From Deltaproteobacteria bacterium (GTDB taxonomy: Bacteria > Myxococcota_A > UBA9160 > SZUA-336), in contig VGRW01000038.1 in the NCBI GenBank assembly GCA_016875225.1, positions 1 to 33,921 of the forward strand: a stretch of 33,921 nt of DNA, read 5' to 3'. Of the stretch, positions 7,261-17,013 are shown piece by piece; position 1 is the first letter of the stretch, and each line of letters begins with the position of its first letter. A model generated the notes under the pieces. It ran no database searches. It was not told the DNA's origin and saw only the letters and a list, made by a program, of their open reading frames with translations. Position numbers and translations under genes: made by a program.

Positions 7261-8934
7261 ATGGCGACTGAGACTCCCAAATACCTGCTCGAAAACCCGC
7301 TGGCCGCGGTGGCGCCGGCGAAGACGGTCACCTCGCTGCACCCCTCGGCCGCGGTCTACGAGGAGTCGATCGAGCGCGGGCTCGAGCTGCTCGAGCGGCC
7401 CAAGCGCGGCGGTGGCCCGGCGCGCGTTCGCGTCCAGCACGCGAAGGGCCGCATGACGGTCTTCGAGCGGCTGAAGGTGCTCTCGGACCAGGAGCCGAAC
7501 CTGCTCTGGCAGAACTGGGGCAAGTCGCTCGACGGCGCCTCGATCGTGACGGGCGTGCTCTCGATCGGCGGGCGCGACGTGGCGGTGTACGGCCACGACT
7601 TCACGCTCCGCGCCGGCTCGATGGACGCCACCAACGGCGCGAAGCTCGCGCGGCTGATCTACATGGCGGCGGAGCGCGGCATCCCGCTGATCGGCATGAA
7701 CGACTCGGCCGGCGCGTTCGTGCCCGCGGGCGTGGGCGGGCTCGACGGCTACAGCGAGGCGTTCACCGCGCTGCGCCGCATATCGGGCGTCGTGCCGAGC
7801 ATCAGCCTGATGTTCGGCTACAACGCCGGCGGCGGCGCGTATCTGCCGCGCCAGGGCTCGTTCATGATCCAGTGCGCCGACACGTTCATCGGGCTCACCG
7901 GGCCCGGCGTGGTGAAGGCGGCGCTCGGCGAGGACGTGACGGCCGACGCGCTCGGCGGACCGGGCGTGCACGGGCGAAACGGCGTCTGCGATCTTACGAC
8001 GACCGACGAGGTCGGCTCGCTGCGCACCGCGCTGCGGCTGCTCTCGTACCTGCCCGACAACTGCCGTGTGTCGCCGCCGTTCCGGCCGACCAGCGATCCG
8101 ATCGACCGCTTCACCGTCGAAGAGGACATCCTGTTCCGCAAGACCTTCGACTCACCGGCGGGAATGAGCGCTCCGCTCGACATCACGCTCTTCCTGCAGC
8201 AGATCGTCGACCACGGCGAGTACTTCGAGCTGCAGCCGACCCGGGCGCGCAACCTGATCACGGCGTTCGGCCGGATCGGCGGCCACGTGGTCGGCTTCAT
8301 CGCCAACAACTCCGCGGTCGCGAGCGGCCAGATCGACGTCGACGCCGCGCGCAAGGGCACGCGCTTCATCCGCTTCTGCAACCTCTACAACGTCCCGATG
8401 ATCTTCCTCGAGGACGTCTCCGGCTTCACGCCGGGAACCGAGCAGGAGTCGCGCGGGATCATCCTCGAGGGCCGGCGCCTGCTCGACGCGATCATCGACA
8501 TCCGCGTGCCGTCGATGACGCTGATCATCCGCAACGCGTTCGGCGGGGCGTACGCGGCCTACAACTCCCACTTCACGGGAGCCGATGCGGTCTTCGCCAT
8601 GCCGATGGCGCGGATCTCCGTGATGGATGCCGGTGGCGGCGCGCAGTTCGTGTTCAAGGACGAGCTTCGCGCGATCGAGGCCGCGTACCAGAAGGCGCTC
8701 GCGCAGGGAACGACCGACGTCGACGCGCGGCGCGAGCGCGACGCCGGCCTGAAGGCGCTTCGCGAGCGCTACGAGCGCGAGCTGATGAACCCCAACGAAG
8801 CGCTCTCGCTGGGCTCGGTGTCGCGAATCGTGATGCCGGGCACGAGCCGGCGCGTGCTCGGCGAGCACCTCTCGTTCTTGATGCGCACCTACACGCCGAG
8901 CGCGATGTCCGGCCCGCAGCGGGAGTTCGAGTGA
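7261..8934 (+). CDS. Acyl-CoA carboxylase, carboxyltransferase (beta) subunit
   Basis: Carboxyltransferase of a biotin-dependent acyl-CoA carboxylase, transferring CO2 from carboxybiotin to an acyl-CoA. The 557 residues contain both crotonase-fold halves. The N-terminal half has [14 protein letters not shown] and ITGP-like [17 protein letters not shown]; the C-terminal half has [18 protein letters not shown] and [14 protein letters not shown], equivalents of the acyl-CoA and biotin oxyanion-hole regions of PccB/MccB. Length is that of PccB/MccB rather than of split AccD/AccA. The ATG at 7261 follows GAGAAGG. Its TGA overlaps the next ATG (TGATG), so the two subunits are co-translated. Substrate (propionyl-, acetyl-, methylcrotonyl- or other CoA) cannot be read from the sequence; no leucine-degradation genes are nearby. 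Confidence 0.9.
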   Translation: MATETPKYLLENPLAAVAPAKTVTSLHPSAAVYEESIERGLELLERPKRGGGPARVRVQHAKGRMTVFERLKVLSDQEPNLLWQNWGKSLDGASIVTGVLSIGGRDVAVYGHDFTLRAGSMDATNGAKLARLIYMAAERGIPLIGMNDSAGAFVPAGVGGLDGYSEAFTALRRISGVVPSISLMFGYNAGGGAYLPRQGSFMIQCADTFIGLTGPGVVKAALGEDVTADALGGPGVHGRNGVCDLTTTDEVGSLRTALRLLSYLPDNCRVSPPFRPTSDPIDRFTVEEDILFRKTFDSPAGMSAPLDITLFLQQIVDHGEYFELQPTRARNLITAFGRIGGHVVGFIANNSAVASGQIDVDAARKGTRFIRFCNLYNVPMIFLEDVSGFTPGTEQESRGIILEGRRLLDAIIDIRVPSMTLIIRNAFGGAYAAYNSHFTGADAVFAMPMARISVMDAGGGAQFVFKDELRAIEAAYQKALAQGTTDVDARRERDAGLKALRERYERELMNPNEALSLGSVSRIVMPGTSRRVLGEHLSFLMRTYTPSAMSGPQREFE

Positions 8935-11678
8935 TGCAGGGTCGCGACCTCGTTTCCCGGCGCTTCGCCGACTGCGACAGCCCCTGGTTGCGCTCGTTCG
9001 CGCTCGACGGGCTGAAGGTGCTGGTGGTCTGCCGCGGCCCGGTGCGCCTGGAGGCGTTCCAGGTCTTCGACGAGATCGGCGTGCGCGAGTACGGAATGCT
9101 GCTCTCCGAGAAGGACTCGATCGTGTACCCGCGCTGCCTGGCGCCGGAGCTGCGCTCGTTCCGCTTCCCGCAGAACGTGCACCGCGTGCAGGACTACACC
9201 GGATCGGGTCAGCAGCAGAAGAAGACCCGGATCGGCGAGATCGTCGCGATCGCGCTCGAGCACGGCTACACGCACGTCTTCGCCGGCTACGGGTTCATGG
9301 CCGAGGACGCCGAGCTGGTCGAGGCGATCGAGCGCGCGGGAATCGGCTTCATGGGGCCGTCCTCGCACGTGCTGCGGCGCGCGGGGGCCAAGGACGAGGC
9401 CAAGAAGCTCGCCCGCGGTCTCGGCAACACGGTGATACCGGGCGTGGACGACGTGAGCACGCGCGCGCTGCTCGAGCTCGCGAAGGACCGCAAGGCGCTC
9501 GAGAAGCGCGCGAAGGACGCCGGCCTCTCGTTCGGCTGGAGCGCCAAGGAGAGCCTGGAGGCGAACGCCGAGGCGGCGCTCCAGGCGAGCTACGCGGCGG
9601 GCGTGGACCTGGTGGGCATCGCCGACCTGCAGCTCGAGGCGGAGCGGATCTGCGCCGGAATCTGGCGCGACTACCCGACGCACCGCATCCGCTTCAAGTA
9701 CATCGGCGGCGGCGGCGGCAAGGGCCAGCGCGTGGTCTCCAAGCCCGAGGAGATCGCGACGGCGGTCCTGGACGTCTGCGCCGAGTCCAAGGTCGTCGAG
9801 CCGGGCTCGAACCGGAACTTCCTGATCGAGCTCAACATCGAGCGCACGCGCCACAACGAGATCCAGCTGATCGGAAACGGAGACTGGTGCGTCTCGCTCG
9901 GCGGCCGCGACTGCTCGGTGCAGATGCACGAGCAGAAGCTGATCGAGGTCTCCCTCACCCGAGAGCTGCTCGACGACGAGATCGCGCGAGCCGGCGGGAA
10001 GACGCGCGAGGTGCTGATCGGCGACCGCGGCTACCTCGAGCGGATGGAGGCCGAGAGCGAGAAGTTCGGTGCGGCCACCGGGCTCGATTCCGTGTCCACG
10101 TTCGAGTGCATCGTCGACGGCTTCGACTTCTTCTTCATGGAGATGAACACGCGCATCCAGGTCGAGCACGTCGTCACGGAGCTCGCCTATCGGCTGCGCT
10201 TCGTGAATCCGGACGACCCGAGCGAGCATTTCTACGTCGAGCGTCTGATCGAGGCGATGGCGCTGCTCGCCGCGCACGGCAAGCGCGTTCCGCGTCCCGA
10301 GCGTGTGCCCCGGCACCTGTCCGCCGTCGAGGTGCGCGTCAACGCGACCAATCGCGCGCTGCAGCCGCACGCGGGCGGGCTGATCCGAAGCTGGTCGAAG
10401 CCGCTCCCCGACGAGATCCGCTTCGACCAGGGGATCGGCATCCGCAACCCCGACACGAGCTCGTTCGTCTACTACAACGTCGCCGGCGCCTACGACTCGA
10501 ACATCGCGCTGGTCCTCACCCACGGCAGCTCGCGGCGCGAGAACTACGAGCGCATGGCCGAGATCCTGCGGCGGATGGAGCTGCGTGGCGACGACCTGCA
10601 GACGAACCGCGAGGTCCACTACGGCCTGATCCAGTGGTTCCTGGGCCGGGGCGTCATGGCCGAGCCGAACACCCGCTTCATGACCTCGTACCTCGGCGCG
10701 GTCGGCGCGCTGGAGCAGCTCGCGAGCAGCGTCGACCTGGAGTTCGCTTTCGCCCGGCTCGTGAAAGAGGCCTCCGACGCCGACGCCCGCGCGGCGCTCG
10801 AAGCCAAGGAAACCCTGCTGCTGCGCCCGCTCGGGCGCCTGCTCGCGAATGCGCACCTGCTCGCGGGCTTTCTCGGCCGCTACGACGGCGAGCTCTGGAA
10901 GGCGGACGGCGCGACCGTGCGCTTCGAGGCCAACCCGGTCGACGTCCTCGAGCGCCTCTACCACTTCCTCGACCTCGAAGCGCGCGCCGACAAGCCGCCC
11001 GCCGAGCAGATCTGGCGGCACGATGCGGCGGTACTGGAGTCCGCGCACGCGTTCTACGCGGCGGTCGAGGCGCGCACGACGGCGAAGGGTGCGGATGCGC
11101 TGGCAAAGCTCTTCGCGGGCAAGCCCGCGGCCGCTCTTTGCGGGGGCGACGAAGCGCTCTGGTCGCGCTGCGTGGCCGCGCACCGCGGCTTCCAGCTCGG
11201 CCTCGAGCTCCTGCTGTTGATCCCGCGCATCGGCGCGCGCGCCGGGTTCCTCGACATCCGTGTCGACGACGACCTGTCGATCAGCTTCCCGGAGCGCTTT
11301 CTGGACGCCTCGCGCGCCACCGAGCTCGCGCGCGCGCTGGCCCCGCCTCCGCCGGCCGCCTTCGACGAGATCGTCACACCGATGGGGGGGACGTTCTACT
11401 CGCGCGAAGCGCCGCACCTTCCGCCGCTGATCGAGGAGGGCCAGCACTTCGAAGCCGGCCAGCCGCTCTTCGTCATCGAAGTCATGAAGATGTTCAACAA
11501 GGTCGCGGCTCCGTACCCGGGCACCGTCACGCGGAACCTGATGGCGGATCGCGACGGCAGCATCGTCAAGAAGGGCGAACGGGTGTTCGCGATCGATCCC
11601 GACGAACGCCGCGAGCTCGAAACCGACGAGGCGCTCGCGCGGCGCAGGCGCGAAGCCACGCTGGCGCTGCTGCACTAG
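8934..11678 (+). CDS. Atypical acyl-CoA carboxylase alpha subunit (biotin carboxylase plus BCCP)
   Basis: Carboxylates its own biotin using ATP and bicarbonate, then delivers it to the partner carboxyltransferase. The 914-residue protein is longer than PccA/MccA (about 670). Recognisable biotin carboxylase elements are [17 protein letters not shown] (near residue 120), the glycine-rich ATP loop [11 protein letters not shown] (about 256-266), [16 protein letters not shown], and [14 protein letters not shown] (E403, N405, R407). Odd points: the canonical N-terminal LIANRGEIAVRI is replaced by [14 protein letters not shown]; about 80 residues separate PGVDD (169-173) from the ATP loop where usual enzymes have about 25; and a long mostly helical stretch of about 250 residues precedes the C-terminal BCCP domain. 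Biotinylation lysine K852 is in IEVMKMFNK. Catalytic residues look intact, so it is probably active. TGATG coupling pairs it with the beta subunit. Confidence 0.85.
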   Translation: MQGRDLVSRRFADCDSPWLRSFALDGLKVLVVCRGPVRLEAFQVFDEIGVREYGMLLSEKDSIVYPRCLAPELRSFRFPQNVHRVQDYTGSGQQQKKTRIGEIVAIALEHGYTHVFAGYGFMAEDAELVEAIERAGIGFMGPSSHVLRRAGAKDEAKKLARGLGNTVIPGVDDVSTRALLELAKDRKALEKRAKDAGLSFGWSAKESLEANAEAALQASYAAGVDLVGIADLQLEAERICAGIWRDYPTHRIRFKYIGGGGGKGQRVVSKPEEIATAVLDVCAESKVVEPGSNRNFLIELNIERTRHNEIQLIGNGDWCVSLGGRDCSVQMHEQKLIEVSLTRELLDDEIARAGGKTREVLIGDRGYLERMEAESEKFGAATGLDSVSTFECIVDGFDFFFMEMNTRIQVEHVVTELAYRLRFVNPDDPSEHFYVERLIEAMALLAAHGKRVPRPERVPRHLSAVEVRVNATNRALQPHAGGLIRSWSKPLPDEIRFDQGIGIRNPDTSSFVYYNVAGAYDSNIALVLTHGSSRRENYERMAEILRRMELRGDDLQTNREVHYGLIQWFLGRGVMAEPNTRFMTSYLGAVGALEQLASSVDLEFAFARLVKEASDADARAALEAKETLLLRPLGRLLANAHLLAGFLGRYDGELWKADGATVRFEANPVDVLERLYHFLDLEARADKPPAEQIWRHDAAVLESAHAFYAAVEARTTAKGADALAKLFAGKPAAALCGGDEALWSRCVAAHRGFQLGLELLLLIPRIGARAGFLDIRVDDDLSISFPERFLDASRATELARALAPPPPAAFDEIVTPMGGTFYSREAPHLPPLIEEGQHFEAGQPLFVIEVMKMFNKVAAPYPGTVTRNLMADRDGSIVKKGERVFAIDPDERRELETDEALARRRREATLALLH

Positions 11679-11680
11679 GC

Positions 11681-11699
11681 GCGCCGCCACGGGCGGCGC
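11681..11699 (+). terminator. GC-rich hairpin after the carboxylase operon
   Basis: Just after the stop at 11678, GCGCCGCC (11681-11688) pairs perfectly with GGCGGCGC (11692-11699) across a 3-nt loop. The following TTCGCGCT lacks a proper T run, so it is at best a weak intrinsic terminator or an RNA 3'-end stabiliser. The remaining gap to maeB holds an AAGGAC ribosome-binding sequence 7 nt before the ATG and nothing else that I can identify. Confidence 0.35.
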
Positions 11700-11757
11700 T
11701 TCGCGCTACGATCTCCACCCCCGGGGCCGCAGGCCCATTCCGGCAAGGACGATTCCG

Positions 11758-14016
11758 ATGAGCACCAAGGAGCAGGCCCTCGAATACCACCGCAAGGGAA
11801 AGCCGGGAAAGATCGAGGTCGTCGCCACCAAGAGCGTTCTGACCGCCCGCGATCTCGCCCTCGCGTACACACCCGGCGTGGCCGAGCCCTGCCTCGAGAT
11901 CCAGAAACGCCCGGACGACGCGTTCAAGTACACCTCTCGCGGGAACCTGGTCGCGGTGGTCTCGAACGGAACCGCGGTGCTGGGGCTGGGCAACCTCGGC
12001 GCGCTGGCCGGCAAGCCAGTGATGGAGGGCAAGGGCGTCCTGTTCAAGCGCTTCGCGGGTGTCGACGTCTTCGACATCGAGATCGATACGGAGGACGCGG
12101 AGAAGATCATCCAGACCGTGAAGCTGCTCGAGCCGACCTTCGGCGGGATCAACCTGGAGGACATTCGCGCGCCCGAGTGCTTCGAGATCGAAGAGCGGCT
12201 GATCGCGGAGATGAACATCCCGGTCTTCCACGACGACCAGCACGGAACGGCGATCATCTCGGCCGCCGCCTTCCTGAACGCGCTCGAGCTCACGCACCGC
12301 AAGATCGGCGACACCAAGGTCGTGTTCGCGGGCGCCGGCGCGGCGGGCATCGCCTGCGCGGATCTCTACCTGCACCTCGGCGTGCGCCCCGAGAACATCC
12401 TCATGACCGACAGCAAAGGGGTGATCTACGAGGGCCGCACCGAGGGCATGAACAAGTACAAGGTCCGCTTCGCGCGCAAGACTTCGGCTCGCACGCTCGA
12501 GGACGCCATGAAGGGCGCCGACGCGTTCGTCGGCGTCGCCTCCGCGGGCCTGGTGACCAAGCCGATGGTCGCGAGCATGGCAGCCAACCCGATCATCTTC
12601 GCGATGGCGAATCCCGACCCCGAGATCACGCCCGCGGAGGTCGCCGAGGTGCGCGGCGACGCGATCATGGCGACGGGCCGCTCGGACTATCCCAACCAGG
12701 TCAACAACGTGCTCGGTTTCCCGTTCATCTTCCGCGGCGCGCTCGACGTGCGCGCGCGCAAGATCAATCTGGAGATGAAGCTCGCCGCGGTGAAGGCGCT
12801 CGCGGAGCTGGCCCGACTGGGGGAGCAGGGCGTGCCCGAAGAGGTGTTCCACGCCTACCCGGGCGAGCGCTTCGAGTTCGGTCCGACCTACATCATTCCC
12901 AAGCCCTTCGATCCGCGCGTGCTGATCTACGAGTCCATGGCGGTGGCGAAGGCCGCGATGGACTCCGGCGTCGCGCGGCTGCAGATCGACCTCGATGAGT
13001 ACCGGGAGCGCCTGGAGCGCTACCTCGGCAGCTCGCGCGAGCTGATGCGCACGGTGATCAACAAGGCGAAGAGCGCCCCCAAGCGCATCGTGTTTCCGGA
13101 GGGAAGCGAGGAGCGCGTGCTGCGCGCGGTCCAGATCCTGAACGAGGAGCGGATCTGCGATGCGATCCTGCTCGGCAGCGAGGCCGAGATCCGCGCCAAG
13201 GCGGCGAAGGCGGGGATCGGCCTGGACGGCGTGGCGATCATCGACCACCAGCTGTCGCCCGAGCGCGGCAAGTATCAAGCCGAGCTGGTGCGCCTGCGCA
13301 AGCGCAAGGGCGTGACCGAGCAGGACGCGGAGCGATTGATCGGAAGGCGCAGCTACTTCGGCGCGATGATGGTGCGAACGGGCGCCGCCGACGGCCTGGT
13401 CGCGGGCCTCACCAAGTCCTACGCAGAGTCGATCCTGCCCGCATTCGAGGTCGTCGGGCTGGCGGAGGGCCGCGAGGCCGCCGCGGGCGTCTACATCGTG
13501 ATCCAGAAGGAGCGCGTGCTCTTCTTCGCCGACGGCTCGGTGAACGTCGAGCCGTCCGCCGAGGAGCTCGCCGACATCGCGGGGCTGGGTGCCGAGACGG
13601 CGCGCTGGTTCGGCTTCGATCCAGTCGTCGCGGTCCTGTCGTCGTCGAACTACGGAAGCGTGCGCGGCGAGCGCACGAACCGGCTGGCCCGGGCCGTAGA
13701 GCTGGCGAAGGCGCGCTGGAAGGACCTGGTGATCGACGGTGAGATGCAGGCCGACATCGCGCTCGATCCAGCGCGCCGGGCCACGCGCTTCGGCTTCTCC
13801 GAGATCAAGGGCGAGGCCAACGTGCTGATCTTCCCGAACCTCGAGGCCGCGCACATCGCGACGCGAATGATCGGCGCGATCGGCGGCGCCACCGTGGTCG
13901 GGCCGATCCTGATGGGAATGCGCAGCCCGATGAACTCGCTCCAGCGCACCGCCACCGTCGACGAGATCGTGAACCTCACGGCGATCACGGTGCTGCAGGC
14001 GCAACGGGAGTACTGA
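11758..14016 (+). CDS. maeB: Malic enzyme with phosphotransacetylase-like C-terminal domain
   Basis: Oxidatively decarboxylates malate to pyruvate, in this MaeB family usually with NADP. The 752 residues divide into a malic domain (about 1-160; AYTPGVAEP with Y37, the [11 protein letters not shown] lysine region about 91-101, and HDDQHGTA about 158-164), an NAD(P)-binding Rossmann domain with GAGAAG at 192-197, and from about residue 433 a phosphotransacetylase-like domain ([16 protein letters not shown]) that in MaeB proteins is generally regulatory and not catalytic. It follows the carboxylase operon by 79 bp and may be co-transcribed. Together they could convert carboxylated acyl-CoA products that reach malate into pyruvate and NADPH; this link is inference. 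Cofactor preference is not resolved here. Confidence 0.95.
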   Translation: MSTKEQALEYHRKGKPGKIEVVATKSVLTARDLALAYTPGVAEPCLEIQKRPDDAFKYTSRGNLVAVVSNGTAVLGLGNLGALAGKPVMEGKGVLFKRFAGVDVFDIEIDTEDAEKIIQTVKLLEPTFGGINLEDIRAPECFEIEERLIAEMNIPVFHDDQHGTAIISAAAFLNALELTHRKIGDTKVVFAGAGAAGIACADLYLHLGVRPENILMTDSKGVIYEGRTEGMNKYKVRFARKTSARTLEDAMKGADAFVGVASAGLVTKPMVASMAANPIIFAMANPDPEITPAEVAEVRGDAIMATGRSDYPNQVNNVLGFPFIFRGALDVRARKINLEMKLAAVKALAELARLGEQGVPEEVFHAYPGERFEFGPTYIIPKPFDPRVLIYESMAVAKAAMDSGVARLQIDLDEYRERLERYLGSSRELMRTVINKAKSAPKRIVFPEGSEERVLRAVQILNEERICDAILLGSEAEIRAKAAKAGIGLDGVAIIDHQLSPERGKYQAELVRLRKRKGVTEQDAERLIGRRSYFGAMMVRTGAADGLVAGLTKSYAESILPAFEVVGLAEGREAAAGVYIVIQKERVLFFADGSVNVEPSAEELADIAGLGAETARWFGFDPVVAVLSSSNYGSVRGERTNRLARAVELAKARWKDLVIDGEMQADIALDPARRATRFGFSEIKGEANVLIFPNLEAAHIATRMIGAIGGATVVGPILMGMRSPMNSLQRTATVDEIVNLTAITVLQAQREY

Positions 14017-14018
14017 GC

Positions 14019-14144
14019 CTGCCGCGGGCCCCGGCGTTCGGGAAGCTGCTCGTCGCCAACCGCGCAGAGATCGCGGTCCGCATCGACGGCGGGGCGAACG
14101 CGCCGATCGACATCTTACCGCTCCGAGCAGGAGCGGCCGGATGA
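14019..14144 (+). pseudogene. Fossil of a canonical biotin carboxylase N-terminus
   Basis: The 124-bp gap after maeB translates in one frame to a peptide containing FGKLLVANRAEIAVRI (14037-14084). This is nearly the N-terminal consensus of AccC, PccA and pyruvate carboxylase, with one conserved glycine changed to alanine. Resemblance ends abruptly after the last isoleucine: the following residues DGGANAPIDILPL are unrelated, and a stop occurs at 14142-14144. No standard start codon precedes it; the frame opens with CTG at 14019. The simplest reading is the residue of a biotin carboxylase gene, deleted except for its 5' end, once located downstream of maeB. The intact alpha subunit upstream lacks this very motif, so the fragment is not a local duplicate of it. 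Confidence 0.6.
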
Positions 14145-15085
14145 GGCGCGCAATCGTCCTCGACACCGACATGGCGTCGGACGTGGACGACGCGCTCTGC
14201 CTGGCGCTTGCACTCGCCTCGCCCGAGCTCGAGATCCTCGGCGTCACCCACGTCGGACGCGAGGTGGATCTGCGCGCGCGCGTGACGCGGCGGCTTCTCG
14301 AGCTGGCCGGGAGGACCGAGATCCCGGTCTTCGCCGGCTGCCGGGTCCCGCTGCTCGCTGGCACCGGTTTCAACTGGTTCGGCCACGAGGGCGAGGGAAT
14401 CCTCGAGCCCGGCAGCGATCCGCCGCTCGAGCGCGCGCACGCGGTCGACGCGCTGCTGGAGCTCTCGCGTCGCCGTCCCGGGATCGAGGTCGTCGCCGTC
14501 GGGCCGCTCACGAACCTGGCGGTCGCGCTCGCTCTCGATCCCGACTTCGCCTCCAGGATCGGGCGGCTCACGCTGATGGGCGGGCACCTGCGCGAGGTCT
14601 CGTACCGCGGGCGCGTCTTCCCGCACGGCGTCGACTACAACCTGTGCTCGGACCCGCACGCTTCGCTTCTGGTTCTGCGCTCCGGAATTCCCACGACGCT
14701 GGTCACCGCCGACGTGACGCTTCGCACCCGGCTCCGCGAGACGGACGCTTCGCGGATCGAGCGCGCTGGAACCGAGCTCCACGCCGCGCTCGCGCGTGCG
14801 CTCAGGATCTGGACGCCGGTGCAGCGCCGCCTGTTCACCCCGCCGGGCGCCCCGCCCGACGACAACGCAGCCTTCCTGCACGATCCACTGACGCTGGCGT
14901 GCGTCTACGACGAGTCCTTCTGTCGCTTCGAGGAGCTCGAGATCGAGCCGGCGATCGAGAACGGAGTGTTCCGCACGCTGGAGCGGAAGCAGGCCGGCGT
15001 GCAGACCTTCCCGATGCGCTGCGCCACGCAAGTGGACGAAGCGCGCTTCGCAGCGCATTTCGTCGCGCGCGTGCTCTCGCTCTAG
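14141..15085 (+). CDS. Inosine/uridine-preferring nucleoside hydrolase family protein
   Basis: Predicted to hydrolyse the N-glycosidic bond of ribonucleosides for base salvage. The 314 residues begin with the calcium-binding aspartate cluster DTDMASDVDDALCLA (D8, D10, D16, D17), followed by AVGPLTNLAVAL and, near the C-terminus, the HDPLTLA motif providing a further metal-binding aspartate. The middle MGGHLREVSYRGR...DYN segment corresponds to the family's MGG and DxN region. The ATG at 14141 follows a GGAG about 9 nt upstream. It converges with the HAD hydrolase gene, sharing 4 bp at their stops. Substrate preference is unknown. No signal peptide is seen, so it is cytoplasmic. Confidence 0.9.
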   Translation: MRRAIVLDTDMASDVDDALCLALALASPELEILGVTHVGREVDLRARVTRRLLELAGRTEIPVFAGCRVPLLAGTGFNWFGHEGEGILEPGSDPPLERAHAVDALLELSRRRPGIEVVAVGPLTNLAVALALDPDFASRIGRLTLMGGHLREVSYRGRVFPHGVDYNLCSDPHASLLVLRSGIPTTLVTADVTLRTRLRETDASRIERAGTELHAALARALRIWTPVQRRLFTPPGAPPDDNAAFLHDPLTLACVYDESFCRFEELEIEPAIENGVFRTLERKQAGVQTFPMRCATQVDEARFAAHFVARVLSL

Positions 15086-15777
15086 CCGATCTGCCGCAGC
15101 AGAGCCGGCAACGCGCGCAGATCGGAGATCGTGAAATCGGGCCGTAGCTCGCGCGACGCGAACGGAGCACCGCGCTTGCGGATGTACACCGAGCGCACTC
15201 CCGCGGCGCGTGCCGCCGCAACGTCCGTGCGCAGCTTGTCCCCGACGAAGATCGCGCGCTCGACGGGAACGCCCAGCTCTCGCAGGACCGCGAAGATCAT
15301 CGCGGGGTCGGGCTTGCGCCGGCCGAAGTTCGCCGACCATGCCGCGCAGCCGACGTACTGCAGGATTCCAGCGCGCCGCAGGACCCGTGCATGGTGATCG
15401 CCCGGCATGGCGTTGTTCGAGACGACGCCGAGTGCGAAGTCGCGCGCGAGGTCGGCCACGACGACGCGCGCGTGCGCGTAGGGCGCCGGCGCCGCCTGCC
15501 GCTTGAACGCGCGCAGCAGGAGCCCGCGTACGACCGGAGTGCAGTCGGCGAGCACCTCGTCCACGTCGGGCTGTCGGCACTCCCGCTCGAGCGCCCGGTA
15601 GGCGTCGCGCAGTCGCCTGGCGCGCTCGATCACGAACGACTCCGCGTCGGCGACTCCCTGCTCTGCGAGCGCTGCGAGGAAGTCGCGGTCGCGAACCGAG
15701 CGCTCGTAGCTCTGCAGCTCGGGAAGCAGAACGCCCCCCATGTCGAGCAAGACGGCATCGATTCGGTCGGCGCGCAT
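15082..15777 (-). CDS. HAD-superfamily hydrolase
   Basis: A 231-residue HAD-IA-type hydrolase, most likely a small-molecule phosphatase. Motif I is LLDMGGVLL with nucleophile D12; the usual second aspartate is glycine (G14), a variant common among HAD members of the DxGGVL type. Motif II is VVSNN, motif III the lysine of RRKPDPAMIF, and motif IV FVGDKLRTDVAAARAAG. The helical cap lies between motifs I and II. The ATG at 15777 shares one base with the tatC stop (TGATG), so it is the third gene of a tatB-tatC-HAD unit. Substrate unknown; no functional link to Tat export is implied by adjacency alone. Confidence 0.88.
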   Translation of the reverse strand: MRADRIDAVLLDMGGVLLPELQSYERSVRDRDFLAALAEQGVADAESFVIERARRLRDAYRALERECRQPDVDEVLADCTPVVRGLLLRAFKRQAAPAPYAHARVVVADLARDFALGVVSNNAMPGDHHARVLRRAGILQYVGCAAWSANFGRRKPDPAMIFAVLRELGVPVERAIFVGDKLRTDVAAARAAGVRSVYIRKRGAPFASRELRPDFTISDLRALPALLRQIG

Positions 15778-16535
15778 CAGGATTCCGGCGTCCCCACCGG
15801 CAGAAGCTGCGCCTTGGGCTTGCGCACGAGCAGGCGCGAAACCCAGATCGACATCTCGTAGAGCAGGCAGAGCGGCACCGCGAGCATGATCTGGCTCGTC
15901 GCATCGGGCGGGGTCAGGATCGCGGCGGCGACGAACGCGACCAGGATCGCGTACTTCCGGTTCGAGGCGAGCTGCTTGGGCGTGACCACTCCGGCGAGCG
16001 CGAGCGCGACGAGCACGATCGGAAGCTGGAACGAAACTCCGAACGCCAGATACATGCTCGCGACCGAGCTGAACACGGCCTGGGTCGTCCAGCTCGTGTG
16101 CACGTAGTCGGCTTCGAGCGAGACGAAGTACTGGAAGATGATCGGAAGCGCGAAGAAGTAGCTGAACGCACAGCCGATCGCGAAGAGCGAGCTGGTCGAG
16201 AGCACGAACGGAAGTGCGAGCCGCCGCTCGCTCGCGTACAGCCCCGGCGCCACGAACGCCCAGAGCTGCCAGAGCGTGATCGGCATCGCGAGCACGAAAC
16301 CGGTCAGCAGGATCGTCTTCAGGTAGGTCATGAAGAGCTCGCTCGGAGCGACCGCGATCAGTGTATGGCCGGAGTCGCGAACGGCATCGATCGCGGGCGC
16401 CATCAGGATCTCGAACAGCTCCTTGGGCCAGAAGCTCGCCGCGAGCGAGGTGATCGCCCAGGCGCCGATGATCCAGAACAGCCGGCGCCGCAGCTCCGCG
16501 AGGTGCTCGAGGATGGGGCGCGGCTCGTCAGTCAT
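15777..16535 (-). CDS. tatC: Twin-arginine translocase subunit TatC
   Basis: Multi-spanning inner-membrane receptor of the Tat pathway, which recognises twin-arginine signal peptides of folded proteins. The 252 residues form six hydrophobic segments. Conserved features are the cytoplasmic HLAELRRRL with E14, [10 protein letters not shown] with its conserved glutamate, and [22 protein letters not shown] before the last helices. Its start overlaps the 3' end of tatB by 8 bp, so tatB-tatC are coupled. The C-terminal tail after the sixth helix is short and basic. No TatA or other Tat component is in this window apart from the adjacent tatB. Confidence 0.97.
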   Translation of the reverse strand: MTDEPRPILEHLAELRRRLFWIIGAWAITSLAASFWPKELFEILMAPAIDAVRDSGHTLIAVAPSELFMTYLKTILLTGFVLAMPITLWQLWAFVAPGLYASERRLALPFVLSTSSLFAIGCAFSYFFALPIIFQYFVSLEADYVHTSWTTQAVFSSVASMYLAFGVSFQLPIVLVALALAGVVTPKQLASNRKYAILVAFVAAAILTPPDATSQIMLAVPLCLLYEMSIWVSRLLVRKPKAQLLPVGTPES

Positions 16536-16803
16536 CGGCGCGCGGTCGTGGCGCGACTTCGGGCTCGGGCGCGCTCTTGGAATCCGCCGCGCTCTTGGAA
16601 TCCGCGGCGCGCTTCGGCGGCGGTGCCGCGGGCGGCTCGTCGACCGATGCCGAGAGCGTGCGCGTGAATTCGTTCGATGCGCGGCGGAACTCCGCCATCC
16701 CGCGCCCTAGCGAGCGCGCCATCTCGGGCAGACGCTTGGGGCCGAGCACGAGCAGCGCGACGACCAGGATCACCAGCAGCTCAGGCATGCCGATGCCGAA
16801 CAC
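16528..16803 (-). CDS. tatB: Tat translocase subunit TatB (TatA/B family)
   Basis: A 91-residue single-span protein of the TatA/TatB family. [20 protein letters not shown] forms the membrane helix, followed by the hinge [14 protein letters not shown], an amphipathic helix (to about residue 50) and a Pro/Ala/Lys-rich tail. Start MFGIGMPEL resembles TatB (glutamate at residue 8, close to the tatB MFDIGFSEL pattern), and it precedes tatC directly, so TatB is preferred over TatA; in two-gene Tat systems one protein can play both roles. The start is GTG at 16803 with GGGAGG a few nt upstream. The tail contains a tandem ADSKSA duplication caused by an 18-bp DNA repeat. Confidence 0.9.
   Translation of the reverse strand: MFGIGMPELLVILVVALLVLGPKRLPEMARSLGRGMAEFRRASNEFTRTLSASVDEPPAAPPPKRAADSKSAADSKSAPEPEVAPRPRADD
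16571..16606 (-). repeat. 18-bp tandem duplication within tatB
   Basis: Two adjacent 18-bp copies (16571-16588 and 16589-16606) differ only at the last base. They are in frame and repeat the peptide ADSKSA in the disordered TatB tail. The near identity suggests a recent slippage event that could vary between strains. Confidence 0.85.
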
Positions 16804-16885
16804 ACGTTCCTCCCAGGACTCCTGGCACTCGACACTACGCGGGACGGAGTCGTTCCGAAGGGTAGCGCGAACGCTCGATGCGGGG

Positions 16886-16950
16886 TGCTGCCCCGCGGAA
16901 TCTCGGATCCTCCACCCCCCGATGAAGATCCGGACCGTCGCGGGGCAGCA
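16886..16950. repeat. Long interrupted inverted repeat in the 210-bp gap upstream of tatB
   Basis: The gap 16804-17013 has no supported gene. It contains a perfect 12-bp inverted repeat (16886-16897 with 16939-16950, arms TGCTGCCCCGCG and CGCGGGGCAGCA) enclosing a nested 6-bp pair, CGGATC 16904-16909 with GATCCG 16927-16932. The left arm can instead pair locally (GCGGGG-TGCTG-CCCCGC), so two mutually exclusive folds exist. No T run follows on either strand, which argues against an intrinsic terminator. It lies in the leader or promoter region of tatB on the minus strand. It could be a REP-like element or a leader regulatory structure; function is not established. Confidence 0.5.
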
Positions 16951-17013
16951 GCAACCCGCAGCTGACTTAAATCAGACCCACGCCGCGCATGCAAGTGAAA
17001 TCATCCGGCAAGT

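Noticed and set aside
11566-14571. 1001-codon minus-strand open frame
   Set aside because: Antisense shadow of maeB and neighbours, typical of high-GC third-position bias; no recognisable motif.
16804-17013. A small RNA or tRNA gene in the tatB upstream gap
   Set aside because: Only an inverted repeat is visible, without promoter-terminator pairing or a known RNA fold.
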